Origin: CAXBID01 sp963815305
GTDB lineage: Bacteria; Bacteroidota; Bacteroidia; Flavobacteriales; Flavobacteriaceae
DNA length: 64,000 nucleotides
NCBI GenBank assembly: GCA_963815305.1
Contig: CAWFFW010000001.1
Span: 2,480,001 to 2,544,000 of the forward strand
Direction of reading: 5' to 3'
Positions 1-7,559 of this stretch are shown here, in pieces; positions within the stretch are counted from its first letter, which is position 1; each line of letters starts with the position of its first letter. The translations under genes were made by a program, and so were the position numbers. The notes beneath the pieces were generated by a model. The model ran no database searches. It saw only the letters and a program-made list of their open reading frames with translations, and was not told the origin of the DNA.

Positions 1-473
1 AACATACTTTCTCCGCAAAACACACCGTTACCTAAATCAATCCCATATAGCCCACCTACAAGTTTTTTTTCTTTCCAAACCTCAACTGATTTTACATAAC
101 CTAACTCGTAAAGTTTTACATAAGCTTCAATCATGTTTTCGGTGATCCAAGTTCCTGATTGACCTTCACGCTTAGCATTTGAACATTCAGAAATAACATT
201 TTTAAAATCTTTATTTACTGTTACAGTGTAATTAGAATTCCGAAGCAGTTGTTTCATGCTTTTTGAAACTTTCAATTTATCTGGAAACAATACAAAACGA
301 GGATTTGGTGACCACCACATAATAGGTTGATTATTTTCAAACCAAGGAAAAATTCCAGATTTGTAAGCGAGTATTAAACGCTCAACAGATAAATCACCTC
401 CAAAGGCTAACAAACCATCTTCAGTAGCTTCAATGACGTCTGGAAACCATATTTTATTAGTTAAGTAGCGCAT
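1..473 (-). CDS. aat: Leucyl/phenylalanyl-tRNA--protein transferase (3' end cut by window)
   Basis: This enzyme adds Leu or Phe from charged tRNA to proteins with N-terminal Arg or Lys, marking them for ClpS/ClpAP in the N-end rule pathway. About 157 N-terminal codons are in the window; the gene runs off the left edge. The start is the ATG at 473, giving MRYLTNKIWFPDV. Family hallmarks are visible: FPDVIEATEDGLLAFGGDL near residues 10-28, then GIFPWF and IMWWSPNPRFVLFP, then a GNG(V)FCGESMF segment at the edge. The next gene on this strand is the DUF3127 gene, 89 bases upstream, and the gap holds a terminator-like hairpin only about 12 bases before the aat start codon. aat must therefore be transcribed through that hairpin. 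Identification is firm from the signature segments. Confidence 0.93.
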   Translation of the reverse strand, partial: MRYLTNKIWFPDVIEATEDGLLAFGGDLSVERLILAYKSGIFPWFENNQPIMWWSPNPRFVLFPDKLKVSKSMKQLLRNSNYTVTVNKDFKNVISECSNAKREGQSGTWITENMIEAYVKLYELGYVKSVEVWKEKKLVGGLYGIDLGNGVFCGESM

Positions 474-484
474 CTTTTAAAATT

Positions 485-517
485 AAAAAACCTCAACATT
501 ATATAAATATTGAGGTT
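485..517 (-). terminator. Hairpin plus T-run between the DUF3127 gene and aat
   Basis: Read on the minus strand, an 8-bp stem (AACCTCAA with TTGAGGTT, loop about 13 bases) is followed by TTTTTTAATTTT. A second small hairpin (CTTGT/ACAAG, 525-543) lies just upstream. The T-run ends about 12 bases before the aat ATG, so this is either a leaky terminator for the DUF3127 gene or an attenuator for aat. Confidence 0.65.
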
Positions 518-562
518 GTATTTATGATCTTGTCCTGAAACAAGTTTAGGGTGCGATGATGT

Positions 563-940
563 TTAAAATGGTAAATCGTCGTGATCGTCTTCATTTAAAT
601 CACCTGCAGGTTCAAAAGCGTCTGCTGGTGGCACTGGTGGCATGCTTTTTCCACCTGCTTCATTTTCTAAAGCTTCAATACGCCAGCCTTGAATAGAGTT
701 GAAATACTTAGTTTCTCCTTGAGGATTAACCCATTCTCTTCCGCGTAAATTAATACTAATTTTCACCTGTTGTCCTTCTTTATAACTGTTTAATAAATCG
801 GTTTTATCCTGAACAAACTCCACCATAATATGCTGAGGGTATTGCTCTTCAGTGGTTACTACAACTTCTCTTTTTCTAAACCCATTACTACCAAAAGTTT
901 GAGTTTCTCCAACCATTTTTATTCTTCCTTGTACTTCCAT
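563..940 (-). CDS. DUF3127 family protein with SSB-like acidic C-terminal tip
   Basis: A 125-residue protein of the DUF3127 family (function unknown; small beta-rich proteins common in Bacteroidota). The first 90 residues look like a compact beta-barrel domain: MEVQGRIKMVGE, a central MVEFVQDKTDLL and VKISINLRGREW. A proline-rich linker (PPVPPADAFEPAGD) follows, then a strongly acidic end, EDDHDDLPF. That end is nearly identical to the last residues of the SSB protein at 32370-32816 (ENDDLPF). In SSB proteins this tip is the docking site for DNA replication and repair enzymes. I infer an OB-like, possibly DNA- or partner-binding protein, but no function is established. It lies 34 bases after the flavin reductase gene on the same strand. 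Confidence 0.85.
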   Translation of the reverse strand: MEVQGRIKMVGETQTFGSNGFRKREVVVTTEEQYPQHIMVEFVQDKTDLLNSYKEGQQVKISINLRGREWVNPQGETKYFNSIQGWRIEALENEAGGKSMPPVPPADAFEPAGDLNEDDHDDLPF

Positions 941-974
941 TTAATCTATTTTATATTCTTATTAACTTTAAAAT

Positions 975-1844
975 TTAAGACAACAATATTTTCCATGCAC
1001 TTCCTATGTCACCAAAACTTAAATAATTACGTGCCAATTTATGTTTTTGTCTATGCGTTTTTGTTTTTATATCAGGATAGCGTTCTGCTACATTTTCAAT
1101 AAAAGCTTTCACCTCTTTATCCGTAGGTAAAACTTCTATATTGGCTAACATACCCAAATCATTTCCAGTTAAAACCATACTGTTTTTAACAAAACCTGGA
1201 AAACTATCCACCCCAATACCTTTGCTAGAAATAGGTTTAGGTATTTCAAAAAAACCTTTTTTTGCACGTGTATATAAGCTACCACCTGCTCTAGCTACCA
1301 AATCTAGTTTTTGTTGATTTATAGTTTCGTCTTCATTTAAAACATCATCATCAATATGTAGTTTTACAACCTCACAAATCACTAAATTTCCTGCGCCTCC
1401 TTCTGCCCCTAATCTTATAATTTCATTTACTTTACACTCAAATTGCACTGGCGATTCAGCAACTCTAAAGGGCTTTACAATATCTGATTTCAGCATGGTT
1501 AGACCTGCTTTTTCAAATTCATTCACTCCTTTATCATACTCTGTACTACTTAATGACATTTGATGAACCATATCAAAATTAACGACGTTAATAACGACTT
1601 CTTTAATAATTTCTACATTTTCTAATGTGTGTTTTTCTGTATTATCTCTAACACGGCGTGCAGGAGAAAAAATAAGTATCGGCGGGTTGGCACTAAACAC
1701 ATTAAAAAAGCTAAACGGTGACAAATTTGGGTTTCCTTCAGCATCTAAAGTACTCGCAAAAGCTATAGGCCTTGGTGCCACAGCACTTAACAAATAACTG
1801 TGCAATTTACTGGTTGATAAGGTCTTTGGATCTATCGACGTCAT
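975..1844 (-). CDS. Flavin reductase family protein (FMN-binding split barrel)
   Basis: A 289-residue protein of the flavin reductase-like / flavoredoxin family. These proteins bind FMN in a split-barrel fold and pass electrons from NAD(P)H to flavin or to a partner oxygenase; the substrate here is unknown. The N-terminal half carries the usual signature APRPIAFASTLD near residues 23-34, then NLSPFSFFNVFSANPPILIFSP around 40-60 and a conserved RDNTEKHTLEN segment. The C-terminal 80 residues (after about 210) form an extension rich in charged residues that is typical of flavobacterial members. No signal peptide is present, so it is cytoplasmic. It is probably co-transcribed with the DUF3127 gene, which starts 34 bases downstream. 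Confidence 0.85.
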   Translation of the reverse strand: MTSIDPKTLSTSKLHSYLLSAVAPRPIAFASTLDAEGNPNLSPFSFFNVFSANPPILIFSPARRVRDNTEKHTLENVEIIKEVVINVVNFDMVHQMSLSSTEYDKGVNEFEKAGLTMLKSDIVKPFRVAESPVQFECKVNEIIRLGAEGGAGNLVICEVVKLHIDDDVLNEDETINQQKLDLVARAGGSLYTRAKKGFFEIPKPISSKGIGVDSFPGFVKNSMVLTGNDLGMLANIEVLPTDKEVKAFIENVAERYPDIKTKTHRQKHKLARNYLSFGDIGSAWKILLS

Positions 1845-2057
1845 TAAACTTTTATAAGGTCACACAAAACTAATCAAAAAAAACATTAAAACTTAAACTA
1901 GTTTTCAACATTAGAGCCACTCTATTAACAATTATGTTGCTACGGACTCGATAAGAAATGTAGCGGACACATAGTTTCACTAAAAACTCATTTCCTAACC
2001 CATAGAACAATAAAATTAACAGATTTGCATTATATTACTTGATTAATTGATTGAACC

Positions 2058-3227
2058 ATGATTTTGACCAAAAATAGCAATGTATTTCGTTGGATAATAA
2101 TAACAGCATCTTTTATTCTCGTTTCATTAATATTGTGGAAAACCTATGAATTTTTTCAACATTTTAAAGAAGAGGAGCGTTCAAAAATGCGAAATTGGTC
2201 TTTTGCTCAAAAGGAATTATCTAAAAGTACTGACTTAAATGCCAACATTGGAGAGCTTCCTATGCTCATCATTCAAAGCAATAATACAACCCCTATGATT
2301 CTTGTTAATAAAGACGGTAGCTATAGTTATAATAATATAAATGAAGAAAAAGTAAAAGATTCCATTTATATTCAAAAACTTATTTCAAAATTTAAAAAAG
2401 AAAATGAGCCTCATGAAATTGGATATGACGGGCAGGTTTTACAAACTTTGTATTACGGAAACTCGCCTTTACTTAATAAATTAAAATACTATCCGCTTGC
2501 TTTATTACTTATTGTATTTCTTTTTGTAACTGTTATTTTTCTATTTTATAGTAGTACTAAAAATGCGACTCAAAACAAACTATGGTCTGGAATGGCAAAA
2601 GAAACCGCTCACCAAATTGGCACACCCCTATCTTCCCTAATTGGCTGGACTGAAATTTTAAAAAGTGAAAACATAAACCCCGATTATATTGTTGAAATTG
2701 AAAAAGATATCGATCGATTACAAACCATAACAGAGCGTTTTAGTAAAATAGGATCATTACCTACATTAGAGGTTGCCGACATTATAAAAGAGACCATTGA
2801 ATCTTACGATTATTTAAAATCTAGATCGTCTAAACTTATTGATTTTGAACTTATAACACCCCATCAAAATCAATATATTCCAGTAAACTTAAACAAACAA
2901 CTTTATAGTTGGACGATTGAAAATTTGGTAAAAAACGCTATTGATGCTATGAAGGGTAGAGGAAAGCTTATTGTTGAAATTTCACAGTTGGAAAACAATG
3001 TAAAAATTAGTGTTTCAGATTCTGGGAAAGGTATTGCAAAAAAAGACTTTGCTAAAATATTTGAACCCGGATATACAACTAAAAAAAGGGGTTGGGGTTT
3101 GGGATTATCATTAACAAAACGTATTATTGAAGATTTCCATAACGGGAAAATAAAAGTATTACAATCAGAAAAAGGAAAAGGTACCACAATACAAATAGCC
3201 TTAAAACGTGCAAATCATCATGCTTGA
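2058..3227 (+). CDS. Membrane sensor histidine kinase
   Basis: A 389-residue two-pass membrane kinase. Transmembrane helices are at about 11-30 and 143-166, with a periplasmic sensor of roughly 110 residues between them. The phospho-acceptor is His185 in KETAHQIGTPLSSL, a divergent H-box. The ATPase domain shows the N-box (ENLVKNAIDAM, 288-298), the G1 box (DSGKGI, 321-326), the F-box (IFEPGYTTKKRG) and the G2 box (GWGLGLSL, about 345-352). No receiver domain is fused and no response regulator gene is adjacent, so it is an orphan kinase in this window. The next gene overlaps its stop by 8 bases and encodes a zinc-ribbon membrane protein, suggesting translational coupling. The signal sensed is unknown. 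Confidence 0.93.
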   Translation: MILTKNSNVFRWIIITASFILVSLILWKTYEFFQHFKEEERSKMRNWSFAQKELSKSTDLNANIGELPMLIIQSNNTTPMILVNKDGSYSYNNINEEKVKDSIYIQKLISKFKKENEPHEIGYDGQVLQTLYYGNSPLLNKLKYYPLALLLIVFLFVTVIFLFYSSTKNATQNKLWSGMAKETAHQIGTPLSSLIGWTEILKSENINPDYIVEIEKDIDRLQTITERFSKIGSLPTLEVADIIKETIESYDYLKSRSSKLIDFELITPHQNQYIPVNLNKQLYSWTIENLVKNAIDAMKGRGKLIVEISQLENNVKISVSDSGKGIAKKDFAKIFEPGYTTKKRGWGLGLSLTKRIIEDFHNGKIKVLQSEKGKGTTIQIALKRANHHA

Positions 3228-3573
3228 TAAATATATTACCATAAAAAAAGTTTCTTTAAAGAATAATTGTCCTGAATGTTACAATAATGAGAGACTAAGA
3301 TTAACGTTTAAGCAACGTTTTGTTGAATCTAATTTTTACAAATCTATTACTCCAGAAATTAAGCACGAGGTAATTTGTGAAAATTGTAATAGTACTATCT
3401 ATCCAGAACAATGGACCGAAGATATTGAACTGGTTTTCAAATATCATCGAAAGGCTTTGGCACCTAAAAAAGGATCTACGTATTTGAAAAAAATAACTTG
3501 GATTATTATTGTCACTGTAATTTTTATTTTAATAGCAATTATTATAATTGCACTAACTTATTCCAATTTATAA
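3220..3573 (+). CDS. Small zinc-ribbon protein with one C-terminal membrane helix
   Basis: A 117-residue protein of no family I recognise. The ATG at 3220 is preferred to the GTG at 3208 because it overlaps the kinase stop by only 8 bases. Two CxxC pairs, NNCPECYN near residue 15 and ICENCNST near residue 52, can form a zinc ribbon. A hydrophobic stretch at about 93-115, dominated by Ile, Val and Leu, is a membrane anchor with the zinc domain on the N-terminal, presumably cytoplasmic, side. Coupling to the histidine kinase gene suggests a shared role, but nothing in the sequence defines it. Its last 6 bases overlap the 3' end of the convergent HIT gene. Confidence 0.72.
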   Translation: MLDKYITIKKVSLKNNCPECYNNERLRLTFKQRFVESNFYKSITPEIKHEVICENCNSTIYPEQWTEDIELVFKYHRKALAPKKGSTYLKKITWIIIVTVIFILIAIIIIALTYSNL

Positions 3574-3957
3574 TTGTGCCTTAATAGCTTTTGCAATTTC
3601 TTGAAATTCTTGCTCAGATAAATTTACTTTTTTAATAAATTGAGCGTCTTCCATAGAATGTAAAGGAATTAAATGTACATGTGCGTGCGGCACTTCTAAT
3701 CCAATTACCGTAATTCCAACGCGTTTACATGGAATTGCGTTTTTAATGGCTATAGCTACTTTTCGAGAAAAAGCCATTAATCCATTATAAGTTGCTTCGT
3801 CTAAATCAAAAATCTTATCAACCTCTTTTTTTGGTATGCATAATGTGTGCCCTTTACTATTAGGATTCACATCTAAAAACGCTAAAAAGTCCTCAGTTTC
3901 AGCTATTTTGTAACAAGGAATTTCTCCATTAATAATTTTTGTAAAAATAGACGCCAT
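3568..3957 (-). CDS. HIT family nucleotide hydrolase (Hint-like)
   Basis: A 129-residue histidine-triad protein. Such enzymes hydrolyse AMP-linked substrates such as adenosine phosphoramidates. The N-terminus ASIFTKIINGEIPCYKIAE is the standard Hint/PKCI start, and the catalytic triad HAHVHLIPL is at about 91-99. Length is typical of single-domain bacterial HIT proteins. It follows greA on the minus strand with a gap of 113 bases, an arrangement that fits a loose housekeeping operon. The 3' end overlaps the convergent zinc-ribbon gene by 6 bases. Confidence 0.95.
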   Translation of the reverse strand: MASIFTKIINGEIPCYKIAETEDFLAFLDVNPNSKGHTLCIPKKEVDKIFDLDEATYNGLMAFSRKVAIAIKNAIPCKRVGITVIGLEVPHAHVHLIPLHSMEDAQFIKKVNLSEQEFQEIAKAIKAQL

Positions 3958-4070
3958 AATTTTTGAAAGTATATGTATTTAAAAAAAAAATCTGGTTTAC
4001 TTATTAATTTATATGAATAAAATTGTATTCGTAAATCTTTGATTTCACATAAATGAAAAATATTAATTTT

Positions 4071-4544
4071 CTATCTTGATATTTCAATAATATCAAATTT
4101 CATAACACCGTTTGGCACCTGAATCTCAGCAACATCGCCCACTGTTTTTCCTAATAAACCCTTACCAATTGGTGAGTTTACAGAAATTTTTCCTGAAGCT
4201 AAATCCGCTTCCCCATCAGCAACCAACGTATAGTTCATTTCCATACCATTGGTTTGATTTTTTATTTTAACTTTAGATAACACCAATATTTTAGAATTAT
4301 CCATTTGAGATTCATCAATAACACGTGCTCCAGCTAACGCATCTTCTAATTTAGCTATACGCATTTCAAGCATGCCTTGAGCTTCTTTTGCAGCATCATA
4401 TTCTGCATTTTCACTCAAATCACCTTTATCTCTAGCTTCTGCAATAGCTCTAGATGCCTTTACGCGCTCAACATCTTTTAATTGCTTTAATTCTCCTCTT
4501 AATTTTTTTAATCCTTCAGGTGTATAGTATGATACTTTACTCAT
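4071..4544 (-). CDS. greA: Transcription elongation factor GreA
   Basis: GreA (157 residues) enters the secondary channel of RNA polymerase and triggers cleavage of the RNA 3' end in backtracked complexes. The N-terminal coiled coil (about 1-75) contains the family block ASRAIAEARDKGDLSENAEYDAAKEAQG, whose acidic D-x-x-E tip (DLSEN) positions the catalytic magnesium. The C-terminal FKBP-like domain follows, ending in SPIGKGLLGKTVGD and the IPNG-like segment VPNGVMKFDIIEI. Length and domain order are normal. The leader between the putative promoter (4624-4631) and the ATG contains a terminator-like hairpin with eight Ts, which suggests attenuation. Confidence 0.97.
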   Translation of the reverse strand: MSKVSYYTPEGLKKLRGELKQLKDVERVKASRAIAEARDKGDLSENAEYDAAKEAQGMLEMRIAKLEDALAGARVIDESQMDNSKILVLSKVKIKNQTNGMEMNYTLVADGEADLASGKISVNSPIGKGLLGKTVGDVAEIQVPNGVMKFDIIEISR

Positions 4545-4589
4545 AACTTCATCGTTTATTTAATAAAATATGCTGAACAAATTCAGCGT

Positions 4590-4618
4590 ATAAAAAAAAT
4601 CCCGCATACACGAGATCG
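4590..4618 (-). terminator. Intrinsic terminator-like hairpin inside the greA leader
   Basis: On the minus strand GATCTCG pairs with CGGGATT (7 bp, including G-T wobbles) around the loop TGTATG, followed directly by eight Ts. It lies just downstream of a TACTTTTG -7 element at 4624-4631 and about 45-70 bases upstream of the greA start. A second hairpin (GCTGAA/TTCAGC, 4573-4588) follows it. The position suggests premature termination of greA transcripts. Confidence 0.6.
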
Positions 4619-4623
4619 TTAAA

Positions 4624-4631
4624 CAAAAGTA
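4624..4631 (-). promoter_or_regulatory. Putative greA -7 promoter element (TAnnTTTG)
   Basis: The minus-strand sequence TACTTTTG matches the Bacteroidota primary sigma -7 consensus TAnnTTTG. No clear TTTG -33 box is present at the usual distance, so the call rests on the -7 match and its position ahead of greA. Confidence 0.45.
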
Positions 4632-4777
4632 CAAAAATTTTAGTTACAGATGTAAAATGCTATGCAAGTACTTTATGTTATAGATTTAAATAAAACGAAG
4701 AACGGATAGATCAAATATTCAAAAATTTTAAACGCCTTTGCTTTTTATTGTAAATTGCAAATCAAAATTTTAGCACT

Positions 4778-5209
4778 ATGAAGTTGAGTTTAAGCGTGAT
4801 TATTTTATCCATCATTCTATTGTCTTGTAGCAATAATAACAATGAAGATGAAAATTGCAGATTTCTATTGGATATAGGTGTGAGTGAAGTGATAAATCTA
4901 AATCTTCCACAATATAGTCAGTTAAAGTTTGCTGGAAATTCAGTTTACATTCCAAATGCTGGCAATGGTGGTATTTTAGTAGCTAGTACGGGTGCCGATT
5001 TTTTTGCTTGGGATGCTGCAGACCCTAACCATATACCCAGTGTTTGTTCCATATTGGTTAATTCTGGACTTAATGCAACTTGCGGTTGCGCAGATAAAAA
5101 TGAATATAGTTTGGTAAATGGTCTTCCTTTAAATAATAATACATTACGTTGTGGTTTAAGAAACTATCGTGTGCAACAAAGTGGTAATACACTTCTAATT
5201 TCTAACTAA
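4778..5209 (+). CDS. Rieske-like lipoprotein without the canonical iron-sulfur ligands
   Basis: A 143-residue lipoprotein: a hydrophobic signal followed by the lipobox LLSCSN (Cys near residue 17). The remainder resembles a group of small flavobacterial lipoproteins with a Rieske-type fold: LPQYSQLKFAGNSVYIPNAG, GGILVASTGADFFAWDA, a Cys-containing loop, and a terminal RCGLRNYRVQQSGNTLLISN. In a true Rieske protein two C-x-H / C-x-x-H pairs hold the 2Fe-2S cluster. Here the equivalent places read CGCADKN and RCGLRN, with Cys but no His, so a normal cluster is unlikely. The gene stands alone on the plus strand between greA and the TonB receptor. Fold assignment is by resemblance only. Confidence 0.65.
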   Translation: MKLSLSVIILSIILLSCSNNNNEDENCRFLLDIGVSEVINLNLPQYSQLKFAGNSVYIPNAGNGGILVASTGADFFAWDAADPNHIPSVCSILVNSGLNATCGCADKNEYSLVNGLPLNNNTLRCGLRNYRVQQSGNTLLISN

Positions 5210-5212
5210 AAG

Positions 5213-5255
5213 CCTCCCCCAACCCCTCCAAAGGAGGGGAATAGAAAAGACTATA
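5213..5255. repeat. Short hairpin repeat, copy 1 (CCCCTCC-AAA-GGAGGGG)
   Basis: A perfect 7-bp inverted repeat with an AAA loop sits inside a run of C-rich sequence (GCCTCCCCCAACCCCTCC). It lies between the 3' ends of the Rieske-like gene and the TonB receptor gene. On the minus strand it reads CCCCTCCTTTGGAGGGG followed by TTGGGGGAGG, the same layout as the copies at 11051, 41281 and 52118. Confidence 0.7.
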
Positions 5256-5260
5256 ATAGG

Positions 5261-7396
5261 CTAAAATTTTAAAGTAGCACCAACTAGAAAATTTGTTGTT
5301 GCTTGCGGATAATAGCCTGCAAAATACCCTGTAGTTGTTCCTGTTGGGCTAGTTGAATCATCAAAATCAAAAGAACCAAAATACCCGTTAGACACATATT
5401 CTTTATTAAATATATTATTGACTAAAGCCGATAAGATAATTGATTTGAATAGTTTATTTGGTTTAATTTCATAGTTGATATTAAAATCGTTGACAAAATA
5501 ACTCTCCAAAATAGATTCTTCATTATCTGTATTACCCATAAACTGCTCTCCAACATATTTACTTAAAAATGATAATTGTAAACTTTCGATTGGATAAAAA
5601 TTTAAAGCATTACCAATAACAATTTCTGGTGAGAATGAAATATTTGTATTTCCTAAATCTACCAATGCTCCATTAATGGAAGTATTGAAATTTCTATTTT
5701 TATTTCTGCTCAAAGCAATATTTGTTGATGTGTTGAACTTGTTACTAAATTTAATATTAGCATCAACTTCTAATCCTAATCGGTAACTTTCTCCACTTGT
5801 TGCTCGAATAGGACTACCAACATCATCAAGTTCACCAGTTAAAACTAACTGATTTTTGTAAAACATATAGTAAATATTTGTACTTAAATTTACTTGATTC
5901 GTGTTATATCGCCAGCCTAATTCAATGTCATTTAACGTCTCATTTTCGGTTATTCCAGCTTGAAAATCATCTCTATTCGGTTCTCTATTTGCCACTGCGA
6001 AAGATGCGTAAAAACTATTTACATCATTATACTTATAAGTTAAACCCACTTTAGGGTTGAAAAAATTAAAATTAGCATCGGTGACGAAATTAACTAAATC
6101 TGAACTTACCCCATCCGTTTTATATTTAACAAATCGCCCTTGCAAATCAACAAATCCAGTAATCTTTTCCGCAAGTTTAAATGTCGCCTTAGAGAAAACA
6201 CTGAAATCATTTTTAGTAGCATCACCTTCATAATAACGGTCTCTAATATCAGTATTTGGGGCTAAAACGCTTCCCCAAATAACCTCTCCAAAATGGTCAC
6301 CTGTATAAGTATTATAAGACACACCAGATATAATTTCTAATGTATTTTTCTTGTAAGTCACATTAGCATTTATAACATAAAAATTGTTGTCTAACCATCT
6401 ACGCACTATAACATCGGAATCATCTTCAATTAAGTTGGCAAAATCTTCTGCTGACTCTTCTGGTTTGTACTGCTCAAAATAACCTTTTCCTTTAGTATAG
6501 TTTAAACCTAAAGTTGTAGACCAATTATTATCTAAACGCTCATTCCAATGCAATTGATAATGATCTTGCCAATAATTATCAGTTTCATTTTCATAAGTAT
6601 ATGGGTTTTGACGGCGGTTTTCTTGTAATTCATCAGCGGTTAAACCAAACCAAGATTGGTAAGTTTGCTCTTTATTCCCAAAAGTTAACGCCTTAATTAA
6701 TGTGTTACCATCTTTATAAATACCTTGAATAAAATATGATTTTAAATCGGTAAAGGCTCTATCAACATATCCATCAGAAGCTATTTTAGAAAAACGTCCA
6801 GAAATTTCAAAATGATCATTTATTAACCCCGTGCTCATTTTTACAGTATGTTTACGCGTATTGAAGCTCCCAAAACTATTAGAAATTTCCGCATTGGCCT
6901 CTTTGGATGATGCATCCGTAAGCAAGTTTAAACTTGCTCCAAAAGCTCCTGAACCGTTTGTTGAAGTACCAACACCACGTTGCAATTGTAAACTCTCAGT
7001 AGAAGACGCAAAGTCACCTAAATTCACCCAAAACGTTCCCTGACTTTCAGGGTCGTTATAAGGAATTCCGTTAATAGTAACATTAACGCGTGTAGCATCC
7101 GTACCACGCACTCGAATACCAGTATAGCCAACTCCTGCACCGGCATCACTTGTTGTAACCACTGATGGTAAATAGTTGAGTAAAATTGGAATATCCTGCC
7201 CTAAATTACGTTTTGCAAGCTCCTCCTTTGAAACATTTGAATGCGTAATTGGAGAATCGGCATCAACTCGCACTGCTTTCACCAAAACTTCGTCTAGTTT
7301 TTCTGTTTTTGTTGAATCTTGTTGAATCTGATTTTGCTGCGCATTGGCACTGACTGATAACACTAATAGTGTTAAAAAAAGAAATAAATTTTTCAT
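5261..7396 (-). CDS. TonB-dependent outer-membrane receptor, TPP-riboswitch controlled (probable thiamine uptake)
   Basis: A 711-residue receptor. A Sec signal peptide ends at about SANAQ (residue 20), a short TonB-box-like segment (EVLVKAVRV) follows, then the plug domain (about 50-165, with IRVRGTDATRVNVTINGIPYND) and a 22-strand barrel ending in an aromatic residue (GATLKF). There is no carboxypeptidase-regulatory domain and no SusD partner. The leader carries a clear TPP riboswitch at 7560-7625 and a hairpin immediately before the start codon. Established work on thiamine regulons assigns TPP-regulated receptors of this kind to thiamine uptake across the outer membrane, so I infer thiamine or a phosphorylated form as ligand. 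The genes upstream on the same strand (7687-11050) include a thiamine-binding protein and a PnuC-family permease, which supports this. Confidence 0.93.
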   Translation of the reverse strand: MKNLFLFLTLLVLSVSANAQQNQIQQDSTKTEKLDEVLVKAVRVDADSPITHSNVSKEELAKRNLGQDIPILLNYLPSVVTTSDAGAGVGYTGIRVRGTDATRVNVTINGIPYNDPESQGTFWVNLGDFASSTESLQLQRGVGTSTNGSGAFGASLNLLTDASSKEANAEISNSFGSFNTRKHTVKMSTGLINDHFEISGRFSKIASDGYVDRAFTDLKSYFIQGIYKDGNTLIKALTFGNKEQTYQSWFGLTADELQENRRQNPYTYENETDNYWQDHYQLHWNERLDNNWSTTLGLNYTKGKGYFEQYKPEESAEDFANLIEDDSDVIVRRWLDNNFYVINANVTYKKNTLEIISGVSYNTYTGDHFGEVIWGSVLAPNTDIRDRYYEGDATKNDFSVFSKATFKLAEKITGFVDLQGRFVKYKTDGVSSDLVNFVTDANFNFFNPKVGLTYKYNDVNSFYASFAVANREPNRDDFQAGITENETLNDIELGWRYNTNQVNLSTNIYYMFYKNQLVLTGELDDVGSPIRATSGESYRLGLEVDANIKFSNKFNTSTNIALSRNKNRNFNTSINGALVDLGNTNISFSPEIVIGNALNFYPIESLQLSFLSKYVGEQFMGNTDNEESILESYFVNDFNINYEIKPNKLFKSIILSALVNNIFNKEYVSNGYFGSFDFDDSTSPTGTTTGYFAGYYPQATTNFLVGATLKF

Positions 7397-7416
7397 ACGA
7401 TTATGTTTATAATCGA
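7397..7416 (-). promoter_or_regulatory. Hairpin immediately before the receptor start codon
   Basis: On the minus strand CGATTAT-AAAC-ATAATCG forms a perfect 7-bp stem with a 4-base loop (7398-7415). Only one base separates it from the ATG at 7396. It could control ribosome access as the expression platform of the upstream TPP riboswitch. Confidence 0.5.
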
Positions 7417-7559
7417 ATAAAAAGAGGTAATTATTCTTTATTGTTAATAATTGGTTTTGTCATTACGAAAATTTTTTAAGACGTGGTAATCTTTTCATTT
7501 TTAACAGATTGTCACAGTAATTAAAAAATTATTTCACAATAACGTTATAAATTTAATTT

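Noticed and set aside
830..1102. Plus-strand ORF of 90 codons opposite the DUF3127 and flavin reductase genes
   Set aside because: It lies antisense to two well-supported genes and its Phe/Leu/Tyr-rich product is typical of AT-rich antisense frames; the same applies to the other open frames opposite known genes.
1845..2057. Small gene or RNA between the flavin reductase and kinase genes
   Set aside because: No ORF, hairpin or full promoter is convincing in this 213-base divergent region.
3208..3219. GTG start for the zinc-ribbon protein
   Set aside because: ATG at 3220 gives a shorter overlap with the kinase and the conserved part of the protein begins after it.
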